A stretch of DNA of 64,000 nt from Alphaproteobacteria bacterium. Lineage in GTDB: Bacteria > Pseudomonadota > Alphaproteobacteria > Micavibrionales > Micavibrionaceae. Below are positions 17,001 through 25,702 of this stretch, piece after piece (positions within the stretch are counted from its first letter, which is position 1; each line of letters begins with the position of its first letter). The translations under genes and the position numbers were made by a program. Location: contig WGMJ01000001.1 in the NCBI GenBank assembly GCA_016125135.1, positions 1 through 64,000 on the forward strand, read 5' to 3'. The notes under the pieces are model-generated. The model was not told the DNA's origin and ran no database searches. It worked only from the letters and a program-made list of their open reading frames with translations.

Positions 17001-17840
17001 ATGTCGACTGACATCTCAACCGCTTTTGTGAAACAGTTCGAGCAGGAAGTCCATCTTGCGTATCAACGTATGGGCTCAAAGCTGCGCGGCACGGTTCGCA
17101 ATGCAAATAATGTGAAAGGTTCATCAACAACCTTCCAGAAAATCGGCAAGGGCGTTGCCGCAACCAAATCAACACACGGTATTGTCCCTGTTATGAACCT
17201 CGACCACACAGCTGTGGAATGTTCATTGCAGGATTTTTATGCCGGTGACTGGGTTGACCGTCTCGATGAAATGAAAATCGCGCATGACGAACGTGCTGTC
17301 ATTGCCAGTGCTGGTGCTTATGCGCTAGGCCGTAAAACAGACGAGCTGATTATAGATGCGCTCGCATCAGCCGATGTGATGGGCAATACCATGGTCATCG
17401 AAGACAACAACACAGGAATGTCAATCGACAAGCTGTTGGAAGCTTTCGAGCTACTGGGCGCGGCTGAAGTGCCGGATGATGCACAGCGTTTTTGTATCGT
17501 TGGCTATAAACAATGGGCGCAACTGCTCAAGATCCCCGAATTTGCAAGCGCAGATTATGTGGGTGCTGATGCATTGCCGTTCAAAGGCACACAAGCCAAA
17601 GAATGGTTGGGCACAACCTTTATGCCGCATTCTGGTCTACCTGTTGCGAGCGATATTCGCAGCTGCTTCTGGTATCACAAAACAGCTATTGGCCATGCAG
17701 CGGGTGCTGATGTTGCAACTGATATCACATGGCACGGGGATCGGGCAGCGCACTTCGTCAATAACATGATGAGTCAAGGTGCTGCTTTGGTCGATATCAC
17801 AGGCGTTGCCATCATCAAATGTGATGAAACACCAGACTAA
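17001..17840 (+). CDS. Phage major capsid protein
   Basis: This 279-residue protein matches the phage capsid family found with T7-like portals: TAFVKQFEQEVHLAYQRMGSKLRGTVR, FQKIGKGVAATKSTHG, DWVDRLDEMKIAHDERAVIA and a C-terminal DITWHGDRAAHFVNNMMSQGA. It should form the head shell. The SD AAAAAGGAAAAAAG precedes the start. It has its own promoter and leader because it is separated from its scaffold gene by the 13-kb insert. Confidence 0.85.
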   Translation: MSTDISTAFVKQFEQEVHLAYQRMGSKLRGTVRNANNVKGSSTTFQKIGKGVAATKSTHGIVPVMNLDHTAVECSLQDFYAGDWVDRLDEMKIAHDERAVIASAGAYALGRKTDELIIDALASADVMGNTMVIEDNNTGMSIDKLLEAFELLGAAEVPDDAQRFCIVGYKQWAQLLKIPEFASADYVGADALPFKGTQAKEWLGTTFMPHSGLPVASDIRSCFWYHKTAIGHAAGADVATDITWHGDRAAHFVNNMMSQGAALVDITGVAIIKCDETPD

Positions 17841-17874
17841 TTCCAACCGCATCACATATTGAAAGGAAAAAACA

Positions 17875-18123
17875 ATGGCTTTTGAATCCAAAAACCTCTC
17901 CGTGTTGGCTTATGCGAATAATTTTACGCTATGGCACTACACAACAACCGAAGCAGACGTTACAGGTGCAGGCTTTTTTAACAATGCCTCTACCATGCTG
18001 CGTGTTGGTGATCTCATGATTGCCAACCTCGATACAGACGGCACACCCGATACACAATTCTATGTTGTCACGGGTAATGCCAGCGGCGTTGTCGCCGTAA
18101 CCGCATACAGCGCGGGCGAGTAA
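17875..18123 (+). CDS. Small phage protein after capsid
   Basis: This 82-residue protein looks beta-rich (SVLAYANNFTLWHYTTT, VGDLMIANLDTDGTPDTQFYVVTGNASGVVAV). Its position just after the capsid gene and its size suggest a head decoration or completion protein, which is an inference from position. SD AAAGGAAAA precedes the start. Confidence 0.7.
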   Translation: MAFESKNLSVLAYANNFTLWHYTTTEADVTGAGFFNNASTMLRVGDLMIANLDTDGTPDTQFYVVTGNASGVVAVTAYSAGE

Positions 18124-18232
18124 TCTCCACACGCTTTTGCTGTCTCCCCGCAGGGGGCGTGGCCTCGCTTTTTGAAGCCCATCCTGCCTTGATGTGCCCC
18201 GCCCCCTGTTTTTATTTTGAAAGGAATTTTAT

Positions 18233-18799
18233 ATGGCTTTAACAGATATAGGCCTGTGTGCACGTGCGCTTGTACGGCTCGGGGCAAAGCCCATTACATC
18301 GTTTGATGACGGTACAACCGAAAGTGATATTGCAGGTATTTTGTATGCGCAGGCGCGTGATGCGTTGCTTTCGTCTTACGGCTGGAGTTTTGCAACAGCG
18401 CAAGCCGCGCTCAATAAACTCAGCGAAGCACCGGAGGCAGATTATGATTGCGCTTTCCAGCTGCCGGCTGATTATTTGCGGGTTCTCTCGGCTGGTTCGG
18501 GCGGGCGCGGGCGCGGTTTGCATTATAGGCTTTATCGCGATCAGCTCCATGCTAATGCAAGTGATGTGACGCTCACTTATATATATGCACCCGATGAAGA
18601 AACATTCCCGCCTTATTTCGATGCAGCGCTGATTGCCCGCCTTGTAGCCGAGTTCTGTATCCCGCTCACTGAAAACACAGGCCGCGCTGAAGCGTTGATA
18701 AAAATTGCCGATCAGGAATATATGAAAGCGCGCCAAATTGACGCCCAGCAGGATTCCCCGGGGCGGATCGAGGATTTTAGCCTGATAAATGTGAGGTAA
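18233..18799 (+). CDS. Tail tubular protein A-like adaptor (T7 gp11-like)
   Basis: At 188 residues it has the size of T7 gp11. The start ALTDIGLCARALVRLGAKPITSF, the RDALLSSYGWSFA segment and the FQLPADYLRVL strand are typical of podoviral head-tail adaptor / tail tubular A proteins. It would bind beneath the portal and carry the nozzle. The nozzle gene follows at 21783 after inserted cargo. Confidence 0.8.
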   Translation: MALTDIGLCARALVRLGAKPITSFDDGTTESDIAGILYAQARDALLSSYGWSFATAQAALNKLSEAPEADYDCAFQLPADYLRVLSAGSGGRGRGLHYRLYRDQLHANASDVTLTYIYAPDEETFPPYFDAALIARLVAEFCIPLTENTGRAEALIKIADQEYMKARQIDAQQDSPGRIEDFSLINVR

Positions 18800-18817
18800 A
18801 TCAATGAGTTATATATG

Positions 18818-18847
18818 TTGACAAAGGCTAACCATATTTTGTACTTT
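18818..18847 (+). promoter_or_regulatory. Candidate promoter of the methyltransferase gene
   Basis: TTGACA (18818-18823) in TATATATGTTGACAAAG, then TACTTT (18842-18847) after 18 nt. It is a looser relative of the TTGACATA boxes. Confidence 0.5.
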
Positions 18848-18860
18848 ATGAAAAATATTA

Positions 18861-19517
18861 ATGATCGGGTGGGTTCATAAAGTGGAAGTCCAGAAAACAA
18901 TTAAAGACCCAACGACTGCCGAGGATGTAGTTGAAGAGTTTCGTGATTTTGCAGCCATCTATGACCAAGAAGTCAGCGGAGAGAATTTACAAGGGCGGAC
19001 CATTCATTACCCCGCACCTGCACGGCTGACAAAACTGTTTTTGAGCGCTGCAAAACTAAAGGCGGGAGACCGCTGCCTTGATGTAGCAACAGGCACAGGT
19101 ATTCTAACTCAGAAAATTAAAGAAAGAAGATCGCATATTCATATGACGGGTGTTGATATTTCACCAGAGATGCTTGAGCAAGCGCGTGCCAAGCAGTTGC
19201 TGGATGAAATAGAAGTTGTAAATGCTGAAAAAGGGCTCCCCTTTGCAACAGGTGCATTCAAGGCTGTTGTAACGTGTGGTGTCTTTGAATTTATTCAGAA
19301 TGAAAGACGTCTTGTAAATGAAATGGCGCGTGTAACAGCGCCGGGAGGCTACCTGGCAATTGCAGCGTTAAAATCAGATGTGCTTGACGATATACAGATC
19401 CCCGGTTTTACAAGGCTCGGTTATGAAGAAGGTATCGGCTACGATATCCGTGATGCAGAAAGTATAGAGCAGTCAGATTATATTTTTGCTGTGTACCAGA
19501 AAAACGGTCCAGCTTAG
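18861..19517 (+). CDS. Class I SAM-dependent methyltransferase
   Basis: The 218-residue protein has the SAM motif CLDVATGTGILT (about 72-83), GVDISPEMLEQARAK as motif II, and VVTCGVFEFIQNERRLVNEMARV with PGGYLAIA. It belongs to the methyltransf_11/UbiE-like group; the substrate is not predictable. The start is uncertain, either ATG 18861 or GTG 18882 (with a G-rich stretch upstream). It is cargo between phage tail genes, with its own promoter and terminator. Confidence 0.8.
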   Translation: MIGWVHKVEVQKTIKDPTTAEDVVEEFRDFAAIYDQEVSGENLQGRTIHYPAPARLTKLFLSAAKLKAGDRCLDVATGTGILTQKIKERRSHIHMTGVDISPEMLEQARAKQLLDEIEVVNAEKGLPFATGAFKAVVTCGVFEFIQNERRLVNEMARVTAPGGYLAIAALKSDVLDDIQIPGFTRLGYEEGIGYDIRDAESIEQSDYIFAVYQKNGPA

Positions 19518-19542
19518 CGACAGGCTACAGAATTAATTTAAC

Positions 19543-19565
19543 AAAGCCCCTTGGGGGCTTTTTTT
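19543..19565 (+). terminator. Terminator of the methyltransferase gene
   Basis: AAAGCCCC-TTG-GGGGCTT followed by a run of seven Ts. Confidence 0.85.
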
Positions 19566-19583
19566 GTGTTGAAGGAAGTGAAA

Positions 19584-20060
19584 ATGCCGCGGATTTATGT
19601 AACAGATAATCTCTGCTTTGATGATTTGTCAGGGTGTGGCAATGCATCTGCAGATATGGCGGTTGTGCATGCCTGCAAGGACCCGTGCCATAAACGCGCC
19701 GTTGGCTATACAAAAAGCCTTGAGATCACGCACAAAAATTATTTATGGCTTGAGGCAGGGCGGCATTTATATTTGAACATGGTTGACCCGCCTGTGCCGT
19801 TATTCAAGCCCGAGAGCTTTACAAAGTTTTTTGAATTTGTTGACCGCGCAATTAAAACGCGCCCTGTGTTGATCCATTGTAATAAAGGGGAATCGCGGGC
19901 GCCGAGCCTGACGCTACTTTATATGGCGATGAGGCTTGGTTTATTGCCAAATGACAGTTATGAAGCGGCGGCAGCAAAATTCAGGGCACTTCACCCGTAT
20001 AAACCGGGGCAGGGGATTGCGATGTTTCTAAGTCAGAACTGGAAGAGTCTGGGTTGTTAG
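19584..20060 (+). CDS. Dual-specificity / tyrosine phosphatase-like protein
   Basis: The 158-residue protein has the Cys-phosphatase loop HCNKGESR (Cys about 99, Arg about 105) preceded by RPVLI and followed by APSLTLLYMAMRLG, as in dual-specificity phosphatases. ATG 19584 has SD GGAAG; an upstream TTG frame begins inside the terminator and is rejected. No signal peptide. Its last 80 nt overlap the convergent gene at 19981. Confidence 0.75.
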   Translation: MPRIYVTDNLCFDDLSGCGNASADMAVVHACKDPCHKRAVGYTKSLEITHKNYLWLEAGRHLYLNMVDPPVPLFKPESFTKFFEFVDRAIKTRPVLIHCNKGESRAPSLTLLYMAMRLGLLPNDSYEAAAAKFRALHPYKPGQGIAMFLSQNWKSLGC

Positions 20061-20268
20061 CTTCCAGCTCGTCAACATAGGCATAACAACCTTCGATAAA
20101 GGAATTTGAACGCCCGCCGCATTGTGATTTGTCGGTAAGGCCTTTGCCTTGCGCCCATGCGTAACCAGCCTTATGGCCGGAGCAATCTTTGGTGCAGGCA
20201 TAGCCTTTAAAATCACCGGCATAAGCGGGCAGCGTTAAAAGAAACACAAGTAAAAGAAGAAATCGCAT
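19981..20268 (-). CDS. Small secreted cysteine-rich protein
   Basis: The 95-residue precursor has a clear signal peptide (RFLLLLVFLLTLPAYA) and a compact Cys domain: GYACTKDCSGHKAGYAWA, SQCGGRSNSFIEGCYAYV. Proteins with CTxDCSGHxAGYxWA and SFxEGCxAYV occur in many proteobacteria as uncharacterised exported proteins (from memory). The four cysteines probably form two disulfides. The C-terminal tail is acidic and disordered. It overlaps tail to tail with the phosphatase gene. Confidence 0.7.
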   Translation of the reverse strand: MRFLLLLVFLLTLPAYAGDFKGYACTKDCSGHKAGYAWAQGKGLTDKSQCGGRSNSFIEGCYAYVDELEANNPDSSSSDLETSQSPAPVYTGEVP

Positions 20269-20305
20269 AAGGCGATCATAGCATATTCAGTGAAAAGGAA
20301 AAACA

Positions 20306-21211
20306 ATGAAGAAAATACCCGTACCTCCGCGCAAGCCGCTGAATTTAGGCGCATCTGTAGGCCAGAGAATGGAAAACAGAGAAAGCGATGTACGCAATGT
20401 AAAAAACAGCTTGAATACGCTGGGGTATGATGCGGGTGACCGGAACAGCGGCTTTACAACGCAGACCATGGAGGACGCGATCCGTAATTTCCAAAGTGAT
20501 AATTTTTTGCGTAATGATGGCTATATGAACCCGCAAGGTGAAACACTAAAAATGCTGAATAACAAGCTGTATAGTTTACGCGGCTCAACCCGCACGATTT
20601 TGCAGTCGATGGATGATAATAAATTGCTAGAAAGTACAAAGCATTTTGAGAAACTGATAACACATCCCTATAAGGACTCCAGAGGAAATATTACTATAGG
20701 ATATGGCGCGCTGATCCCCACTGAGGAAAGTTTTATGGATTTACCTTTAAAAATTCAGCAAAACATCAGAATGGATTCTGTGCGGGCGGCAAGTGCAGAG
20801 GAGAAGCAACAAGCCTTCCGTACACTGCAAAGATATCAGACAAATTTTAAAGATCGTTCAGCTTCTTATTATAAGCCAGACCGATGGAAAAACAATTTTG
20901 TACCGATTGATATCGCTGAAGGGGATGCCGAAAACATTATGCAGCAACGCGCAAGAATGCATGGCCGTGAATTGCAACGTAAGGTGCCCGACTTATATTC
21001 ACATCCCATACCTGCGCAGGAGGCGCTATTCGACATGGAATATAATATGGGGTCTAAGTTCAATCGGGATCGCTGGTGCGGCTTATTTTCTGGCTTAGAT
21101 CAGCGTGACTACGGGAAAATGGCAAGGGAATCGCATAGAAACTCTGGCGATGTAGAACGGAATAAATGGACCGAAGATAAATTACGTGAAGCTACAAAGT
21201 GGCGGGATTAA
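20306..21211 (+). CDS. Peptidoglycan-binding GH24 lysozyme, copy 1
   Basis: The 301-residue protein has a Pro/Arg start (PVPPRKPLNLG), a peptidoglycan-binding type 1 domain (about 25-90: VRNVKNSLNTLGYDAG, MEDAIRNFQSDNFL) and a T4-type lysozyme domain with FEKLITHPYKDSRGNITIGYG (Glu 115, Asp 124, Thr 130 as E-D-T triad). It should cleave peptidoglycan. There is no signal peptide, as for holin-dependent endolysins or virion-associated lysozymes. It is about three-quarters identical to the protein at 23703 and convergent with a secreted-protein gene. Confidence 0.85.
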   Translation: MKKIPVPPRKPLNLGASVGQRMENRESDVRNVKNSLNTLGYDAGDRNSGFTTQTMEDAIRNFQSDNFLRNDGYMNPQGETLKMLNNKLYSLRGSTRTILQSMDDNKLLESTKHFEKLITHPYKDSRGNITIGYGALIPTEESFMDLPLKIQQNIRMDSVRAASAEEKQQAFRTLQRYQTNFKDRSASYYKPDRWKNNFVPIDIAEGDAENIMQQRARMHGRELQRKVPDLYSHPIPAQEALFDMEYNMGSKFNRDRWCGLFSGLDQRDYGKMARESHRNSGDVERNKWTEDKLREATKWRD

Positions 21212-21740
21212 ATAAAGGCGATGGGCTATCGGGGGTCAATACGCAGAGGCCAGCAAAATCAATATAATCAGGCTTATCTGAGTATAAAGCAGGAAATTGT
21301 GGTTTTAGTTTCTGCCAGACGTTGTCTCGTAGAGGAGATTTGAAATCTTCACGTGAGAAATCGCCTTGCCTATTCTGAAAAAAAAGATAAGTGCGACCGT
21401 TTATAATGGCACGTTGAAGCGAAAATATTCTTGCTGAACGTACATCCGGATCATGCCATGTTACATTAAGGCCATAAATCGCATCACCACGATACACAGG
21501 ATCAGGATCAATGTGAAGTATGCGATACTTCTCGAGGAACTCTATATGGTGAAAGCGTACGTAGGGCAAGGAATATTTAAAATATCCATCTTTCGTGATC
21601 TCAATATTACCGAGACATAAATCATTGGCACGCCATCTGCCCAGAAATTCAGGCGGCATGGAAAGTTCGTCTGCATGGGCGGGAGCAAGGGCAGGCGATA
21701 AAGAGAGTAACAGAACAAGTAATACAACCAAAGGTTTCAT
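21192..21740 (-). CDS. Secreted lipocalin-size protein paired with lysozyme copy 1
   Basis: The 182-residue precursor starts at ATG 21740 with a signal peptide (KPLVVLLVLLLSLSPALAPAHA). The mature part starts DELSMPPEFLGRWRANDLCLGNIEITKDGYFKYS, a beta-rich pattern. It is a paralogue of the protein at 24614, and each paralogue is convergent with one lysozyme copy. An inhibitor or immunity role towards the lysozyme is attractive but is only an inference from pairing and export. Its 3' end overlaps the lysozyme gene by 20 nt. Confidence 0.7.
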   Translation of the reverse strand: MKPLVVLLVLLLSLSPALAPAHADELSMPPEFLGRWRANDLCLGNIEITKDGYFKYSLPYVRFHHIEFLEKYRILHIDPDPVYRGDAIYGLNVTWHDPDVRSARIFSLQRAIINGRTYLFFQNRQGDFSREDFKSPLRDNVWQKLKPQFPALYSDKPDYIDFAGLCVLTPDSPSPLFNPATL

Positions 21741-21782
21741 AAAATAAAGCGTAACACGGATTAAACAAAGAGGAAAGACCAA

Positions 21783-23678
21783 ATGCCAAGAACACGTAAC
21801 GTTAAAACAAACTTCACGCATGGCGAGGTGACACGCCAGATTTTAGGCCGCGGTGATTTGCGCGCCTATGAAAATGGTGCGCTGACCTTGCGCAATTTGT
21901 TTATCTTCCCGACAGGCGGGCTGACGCGCCGTGCAGGGCTTTATTTTATTGATACAGTGGGGAGTGACGGACGTTTGATCCCGTTTGAATTCAACACCGA
22001 GCAAACCTACCTGCTTGTATTAAGTGATGAAGAAATAAAAATCTATGATGACGGCACGCTCATGGAAACATTAGAAGCACCATGGAGTGCCGCACAGGTA
22101 AAGCAGGTTTCATGGACGCAAAGTGCTGATACGCTATTGCTGGTACACCCTGATGTGCCGCCGAAAAAACTTGTGCGCACGACAAGCGAGTGGGAATTGC
22201 AGGACTGGGATTATTTCACCGAAAGTAACGGCGTTTACCAGCCTTATTATAAATTTGCGGCTTCGGGCGTGACGATTGACCCGAGCGCAACGAGCGGCAC
22301 GATAACGCTGACAGCCTCAAGCGCTGTGTTTACAGCAGAGCATGAAGGCACAAGGCTGCGCATTGCCGGTAAAGAAGTGCTGATTACAGATTTTGACTCG
22401 GCCACTGTTGTAACGGCAACTGTGCAGCAAACTTTAACGAGTTCGGCCGCAACTATTGACTGGCAAGAACAGGCCTTTAGTGCGGCGCGTGGTTACCCTG
22501 CCGCGGTTGCGTTCCATCAAGACAGGCTGGTGATTGGCGGTAGTCGTGATTTGCCGAACCGCTTATGGTTTTCAAAAAGTGGAGACTTGTTCAATTTTGA
22601 TCTGGGGGATGGCACGGATGACGAAGCAATCGAGTTTTCTATCCTCTCTGATCAGGTGAATGCGATCCGCGCGGTTTTCTCGGGCCGTCACTTGCAGGTA
22701 TTTACAGGTGGTGCGGAATGGATGGTCACCGGTGAACCGTTGACGCCAACGAACATACAGCTGAATAGGCAAACACGCGTCGGATCCCCCATTGACCGTT
22801 TTATACCGCCGGTGGATGTAGACGGTGCCACGCTTTTTGTTGCGCGGAACAAGCAAGAGATCCGCGAGTTTCTCTATGCGGATGTCGAGCAGGCTTATCA
22901 GGCGATTGATCTGGCGCTGCTTTCAAAACATATTATCGAAGCGCCGGTCGATCAGGATTTTGACCAGAAGCGCCGCCTGCTTTTTGTGGTGCGTGAAGAC
23001 GGAAAATTCGCAACGCTTACTATTTACCGCGCCGAGCAGGTATCGGCCTGGACGCTGCACGAAACAGACGGGAACGTAAAATCTGTTGCTGTGGTGGGTG
23101 ATACGGTTTATCTGCTGGTTGCACGCAATGGCAGCTACACAATTGAAGAATTTGATGATGGTGTGTCACTTGATAGCGCGTTGAGTGGCGATTCCGAAAC
23201 AGCAACTGTTACTTGGTCGGGCCTGACGCATTTAAACGGCAAAAACGTAATGGTACTGGCTGACGGCAAGGTGCAGGGGCCCTTTATGGTGTCAGCTGGC
23301 AGCGTAACAATTGATGAAGCGGCTGAAGAAGTGATTATTGGCCTGCCTTACACACATATTATAGAGCCGTTGCCCCTGAGTGTGATTACCGAGGAGGGCT
23401 CAGCCCGCACGGTGCGCATGGTAGAGGCGGCGTTCAGGCTGGAGGAAACATCAGCCCTGCGGCTGGACACAGGCAGTGGCCTGAAAGACATCACGCTCCG
23501 TCAGGTCGGTGAGGAATTACTGGATGCACCGCCGCCAATTGTAAGTGGTGATATCCGTGTGCGTGCGCTCGGGTGGCAGTATGACCTGAGCAAGCCCCTC
23601 TGGCGGATCGAACAATCAACACCGCTGCCCTTCACGCTCCTGAGCGTCAATGCCGAAGTGGCTGTTGGCGAGATTTAA
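21783..23678 (+). CDS. Tail tubular protein B-like nozzle protein
   Basis: The 631-residue protein has the typical opening of podoviral nozzle/stabilisation proteins: KTNFTHGEVTRQILGRGDLRAYENGALTLRNLFIFPTGGLTRRAG-like sequence, then FEFNTEQTYLLVLSDEEIKIY and the GYPAAVAFHQDRLVIGGS and LPNRLWFSKSGDLFNF motifs. It should form the distal tail tube below the adaptor at 18233. The SD AGAGGAAAG is phage-style. It is intact. Confidence 0.85.
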   Translation: MPRTRNVKTNFTHGEVTRQILGRGDLRAYENGALTLRNLFIFPTGGLTRRAGLYFIDTVGSDGRLIPFEFNTEQTYLLVLSDEEIKIYDDGTLMETLEAPWSAAQVKQVSWTQSADTLLLVHPDVPPKKLVRTTSEWELQDWDYFTESNGVYQPYYKFAASGVTIDPSATSGTITLTASSAVFTAEHEGTRLRIAGKEVLITDFDSATVVTATVQQTLTSSAATIDWQEQAFSAARGYPAAVAFHQDRLVIGGSRDLPNRLWFSKSGDLFNFDLGDGTDDEAIEFSILSDQVNAIRAVFSGRHLQVFTGGAEWMVTGEPLTPTNIQLNRQTRVGSPIDRFIPPVDVDGATLFVARNKQEIREFLYADVEQAYQAIDLALLSKHIIEAPVDQDFDQKRRLLFVVREDGKFATLTIYRAEQVSAWTLHETDGNVKSVAVVGDTVYLLVARNGSYTIEEFDDGVSLDSALSGDSETATVTWSGLTHLNGKNVMVLADGKVQGPFMVSAGSVTIDEAAEEVIIGLPYTHIIEPLPLSVITEEGSARTVRMVEAAFRLEETSALRLDTGSGLKDITLRQVGEELLDAPPPIVSGDIRVRALGWQYDLSKPLWRIEQSTPLPFTLLSVNAEVAVGEI

Positions 23679-23702
23679 TCTTTATATACAAAGGAAAAAA
23701 CC

Positions 23703-24608
23703 ATGAAGACAATACCTGCGCCGCCGCGCAAACCGCTGAATTTGGGGGCCTCCGTGGGCCAGCGTATGGAGAACAGGGAAGATGATGTGCGGAATGTGAA
23801 AAGTAGCTTGAATACGTTGGGCTATAACGCAGGCAACCGTAATAGCGGCTTTACAACGCAGATCATGGAAGATGCGATCCGTAACTTCCAGAGCGATAAT
23901 TTCCTGCGCAATGACGGTTATATGAACCCGCAGGGCGAAACAATGAAGGCGCTGAATAGCAAGCTGGATAGTTTGCCAGGCTTGAGCCGCACAATTTTGA
24001 AGTCGATAGACGATAGTCAATTATTGAAGAGCACAAGAGATTTCGAGAAGTTTGTAAGCCACCCTTACAAGGACTCTAAAGGAAATATTACTATAGGGTA
24101 TGGGGCATTGGTTCCCAATGAGGAAAGTTTTATGGATTTACCTTTAAAAATTCAGCAAAACATCAGAATGGATTCTGTGCGGGCGGCAAGTACAGAGGAG
24201 AAACAACAAGCCTTCCGTACGCTGGAAAGATATCAGACAGATTTCCAAGAGCGATCGGCAAGTCATTATAAGCCAGATCGATGGAAAAACAATTTTTCAC
24301 CTATCTTTACAACTGCGGACGACGCAGAGGAAATTCTTTTCGAGCGTGCAAGAGAACACGCACGCGATCTAGAGAGGAAGATGCCTAACTTATATTCACA
24401 TCCTTTGCCGGCGCAGGAGGCACTCTTCGATATGGAGTATAATATGGGGAGAAGGTTTAATGCCGCTAAATGGGGCGGGCTATATTCGGGCCTTGAGCTA
24501 AGGGATTACGAGAAGGCGGCAAGAGAATCGCATAGAAACTCTGGTGACATACGGCGGAACAAATGGACCGAAGATAAATTCCGCGAGGCTACAAAGTGGA
24601 GAGATTAG
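23703..24608 (+). CDS. Peptidoglycan-binding GH24 lysozyme, copy 2
   Basis: This 301-residue duplicate of the 20306 protein keeps both domains: PG-binding (VRNVKSSLNTLGYNAG) and GH24 (FEKFVSHPYKDSKGNITIGYG). A central stretch (about 24119-24222) is nearly identical in DNA to copy 1, whereas both ends differ at many silent sites. The C-terminal third has diverged most, as would fit distinct partners. It follows the nozzle gene with a phage-style SD. Confidence 0.85.
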   Translation: MKTIPAPPRKPLNLGASVGQRMENREDDVRNVKSSLNTLGYNAGNRNSGFTTQIMEDAIRNFQSDNFLRNDGYMNPQGETMKALNSKLDSLPGLSRTILKSIDDSQLLKSTRDFEKFVSHPYKDSKGNITIGYGALVPNEESFMDLPLKIQQNIRMDSVRAASTEEKQQAFRTLERYQTDFQERSASHYKPDRWKNNFSPIFTTADDAEEILFERAREHARDLERKMPNLYSHPLPAQEALFDMEYNMGRRFNAAKWGGLYSGLELRDYEKAARESHRNSGDIRRNKWTEDKFREATKWRD

Positions 24609-24613
24609 TGTAT

Positions 24614-25123
24614 TTAAATGGATTCATAGTATATGCAATGTATGCCATTCGCAGATAAGTCTCGATGTGGATCTGGCATACTTGAACGAAAGCGTTCCCA
24701 TATCGCATCGCGGTCAGGATTCCTGAAATCTTCCACTGTTGAGTCTGTAAAATTCACGATGAAGAAAATGACATTTCTACCATCCTCATTTTGTAGTCGT
24801 TGAAGTGTAAATTGGTAGGCTGAGCGTTTATTATCGATCCACGTGGTGGTGATGCCATAAACAATATTACCGCCATAGTCGGGATTGTTTTCGATATGGA
24901 GAATGCGGTATTTTTCGAGAAAAAGCAGTTTTTTGAAATGGTCACGGTTATATTGATAGTAGTTAAGATAGCCGTTTTTCGTTATTTCAAGATTGCCAAG
25001 ACATAAATCGTTGCCGCCCCACCATCTACCCAGAAATTCAGGCGGCATGGAAAGCTCGTCTGCGCGGGCTAGTGCAGGCAATAAAAAAAGTAACAGGACA
25101 AGTAATGCAACCAAAGGTTTCAT
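24614..25123 (-). CDS. Secreted lipocalin-size protein paired with lysozyme copy 2
   Basis: The 169-residue precursor has a signal peptide (KPLVALLVLLLFLLPALARA) and then DELSMPPEFLGRWWGGNDLCLGNLEITKNGY, closely matching the paralogue at 21192. The N-terminal 55 residues are conserved and the C-terminal half diverges. It ends 5 nt from the end of lysozyme copy 2. Function unknown. Confidence 0.7.
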   Translation of the reverse strand: MKPLVALLVLLLFLLPALARADELSMPPEFLGRWWGGNDLCLGNLEITKNGYLNYYQYNRDHFKKLLFLEKYRILHIENNPDYGGNIVYGITTTWIDNKRSAYQFTLQRLQNEDGRNVIFFIVNFTDSTVEDFRNPDRDAIWERFRSSMPDPHRDLSANGIHCIYYESI

Positions 25124-25158
25124 AATTATATTTTAACACCAAATGAAAGGAAAATACA

Positions 25159-25701
25159 ATGGGTGGCGTGAATACAGCCGTCAACGCGGCAACGAACCTG
25201 CTAACCGACAACATGATTGCCCGCACGCTGGGGTCAGCAATGGGGTTTGCAAATACATTGAGTGCGTATCGTAACCTTGCGGGCGCATTTATGAGTGGCG
25301 GCCAGACAGCTGATGATGTTGCGCGGCAGTTCGAGGCCCGTGAAGCGCAACTGAAAATAAAAAACGCGCAGGATAGCGCTGCGCTCGCCAAGGAAAAGCT
25401 GGCGCTGGAGCAAGAACAGGCGCGCGTTAACAGACTTGATAAATTACGCCGCGCCGTTGCCCGCCAACAGGTTATGTTCGGCGCGCAGGGGATCAGCACG
25501 GAAGGGGGTTCGGCAGAGGCTGTGCTGCGTGGGCTTTCAGACGCGGCTGATCTTGAAGCGGTGCAGGATGCGCAGCGGGCCGAGATCCAGCGGCGCTCGT
25601 ATGATCTGGATATGAGCCAGACAATTTCTGCCAATTTACTGAAACGACAAGAGCTTCTCGAGAAGAATAATCTGCGCAAGGCTACGAAGTGGAGCTTTTA
25701 A
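25159..25701 (+). CDS. Internal virion protein-like (T7 gp14-like) phage protein
   Basis: This 180-residue helical protein is rich in Ala, Gln and charged residues: MGFANTLSAYRNLAGAFMSG, then QFEAREAQLKIKNAQDSAALAKEKLALEQ and RRAVARQQVMFGAQGISTEGGSAEAVL. This layout and its place between nozzle and tail fibre genes match internal core/virion proteins of T7-like phages, which are ejected into the host envelope. Confidence 0.7.
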   Translation: MGGVNTAVNAATNLLTDNMIARTLGSAMGFANTLSAYRNLAGAFMSGGQTADDVARQFEAREAQLKIKNAQDSAALAKEKLALEQEQARVNRLDKLRRAVARQQVMFGAQGISTEGGSAEAVLRGLSDAADLEAVQDAQRAEIQRRSYDLDMSQTISANLLKRQELLEKNNLRKATKWSF

Positions 25702-25702
25702 T

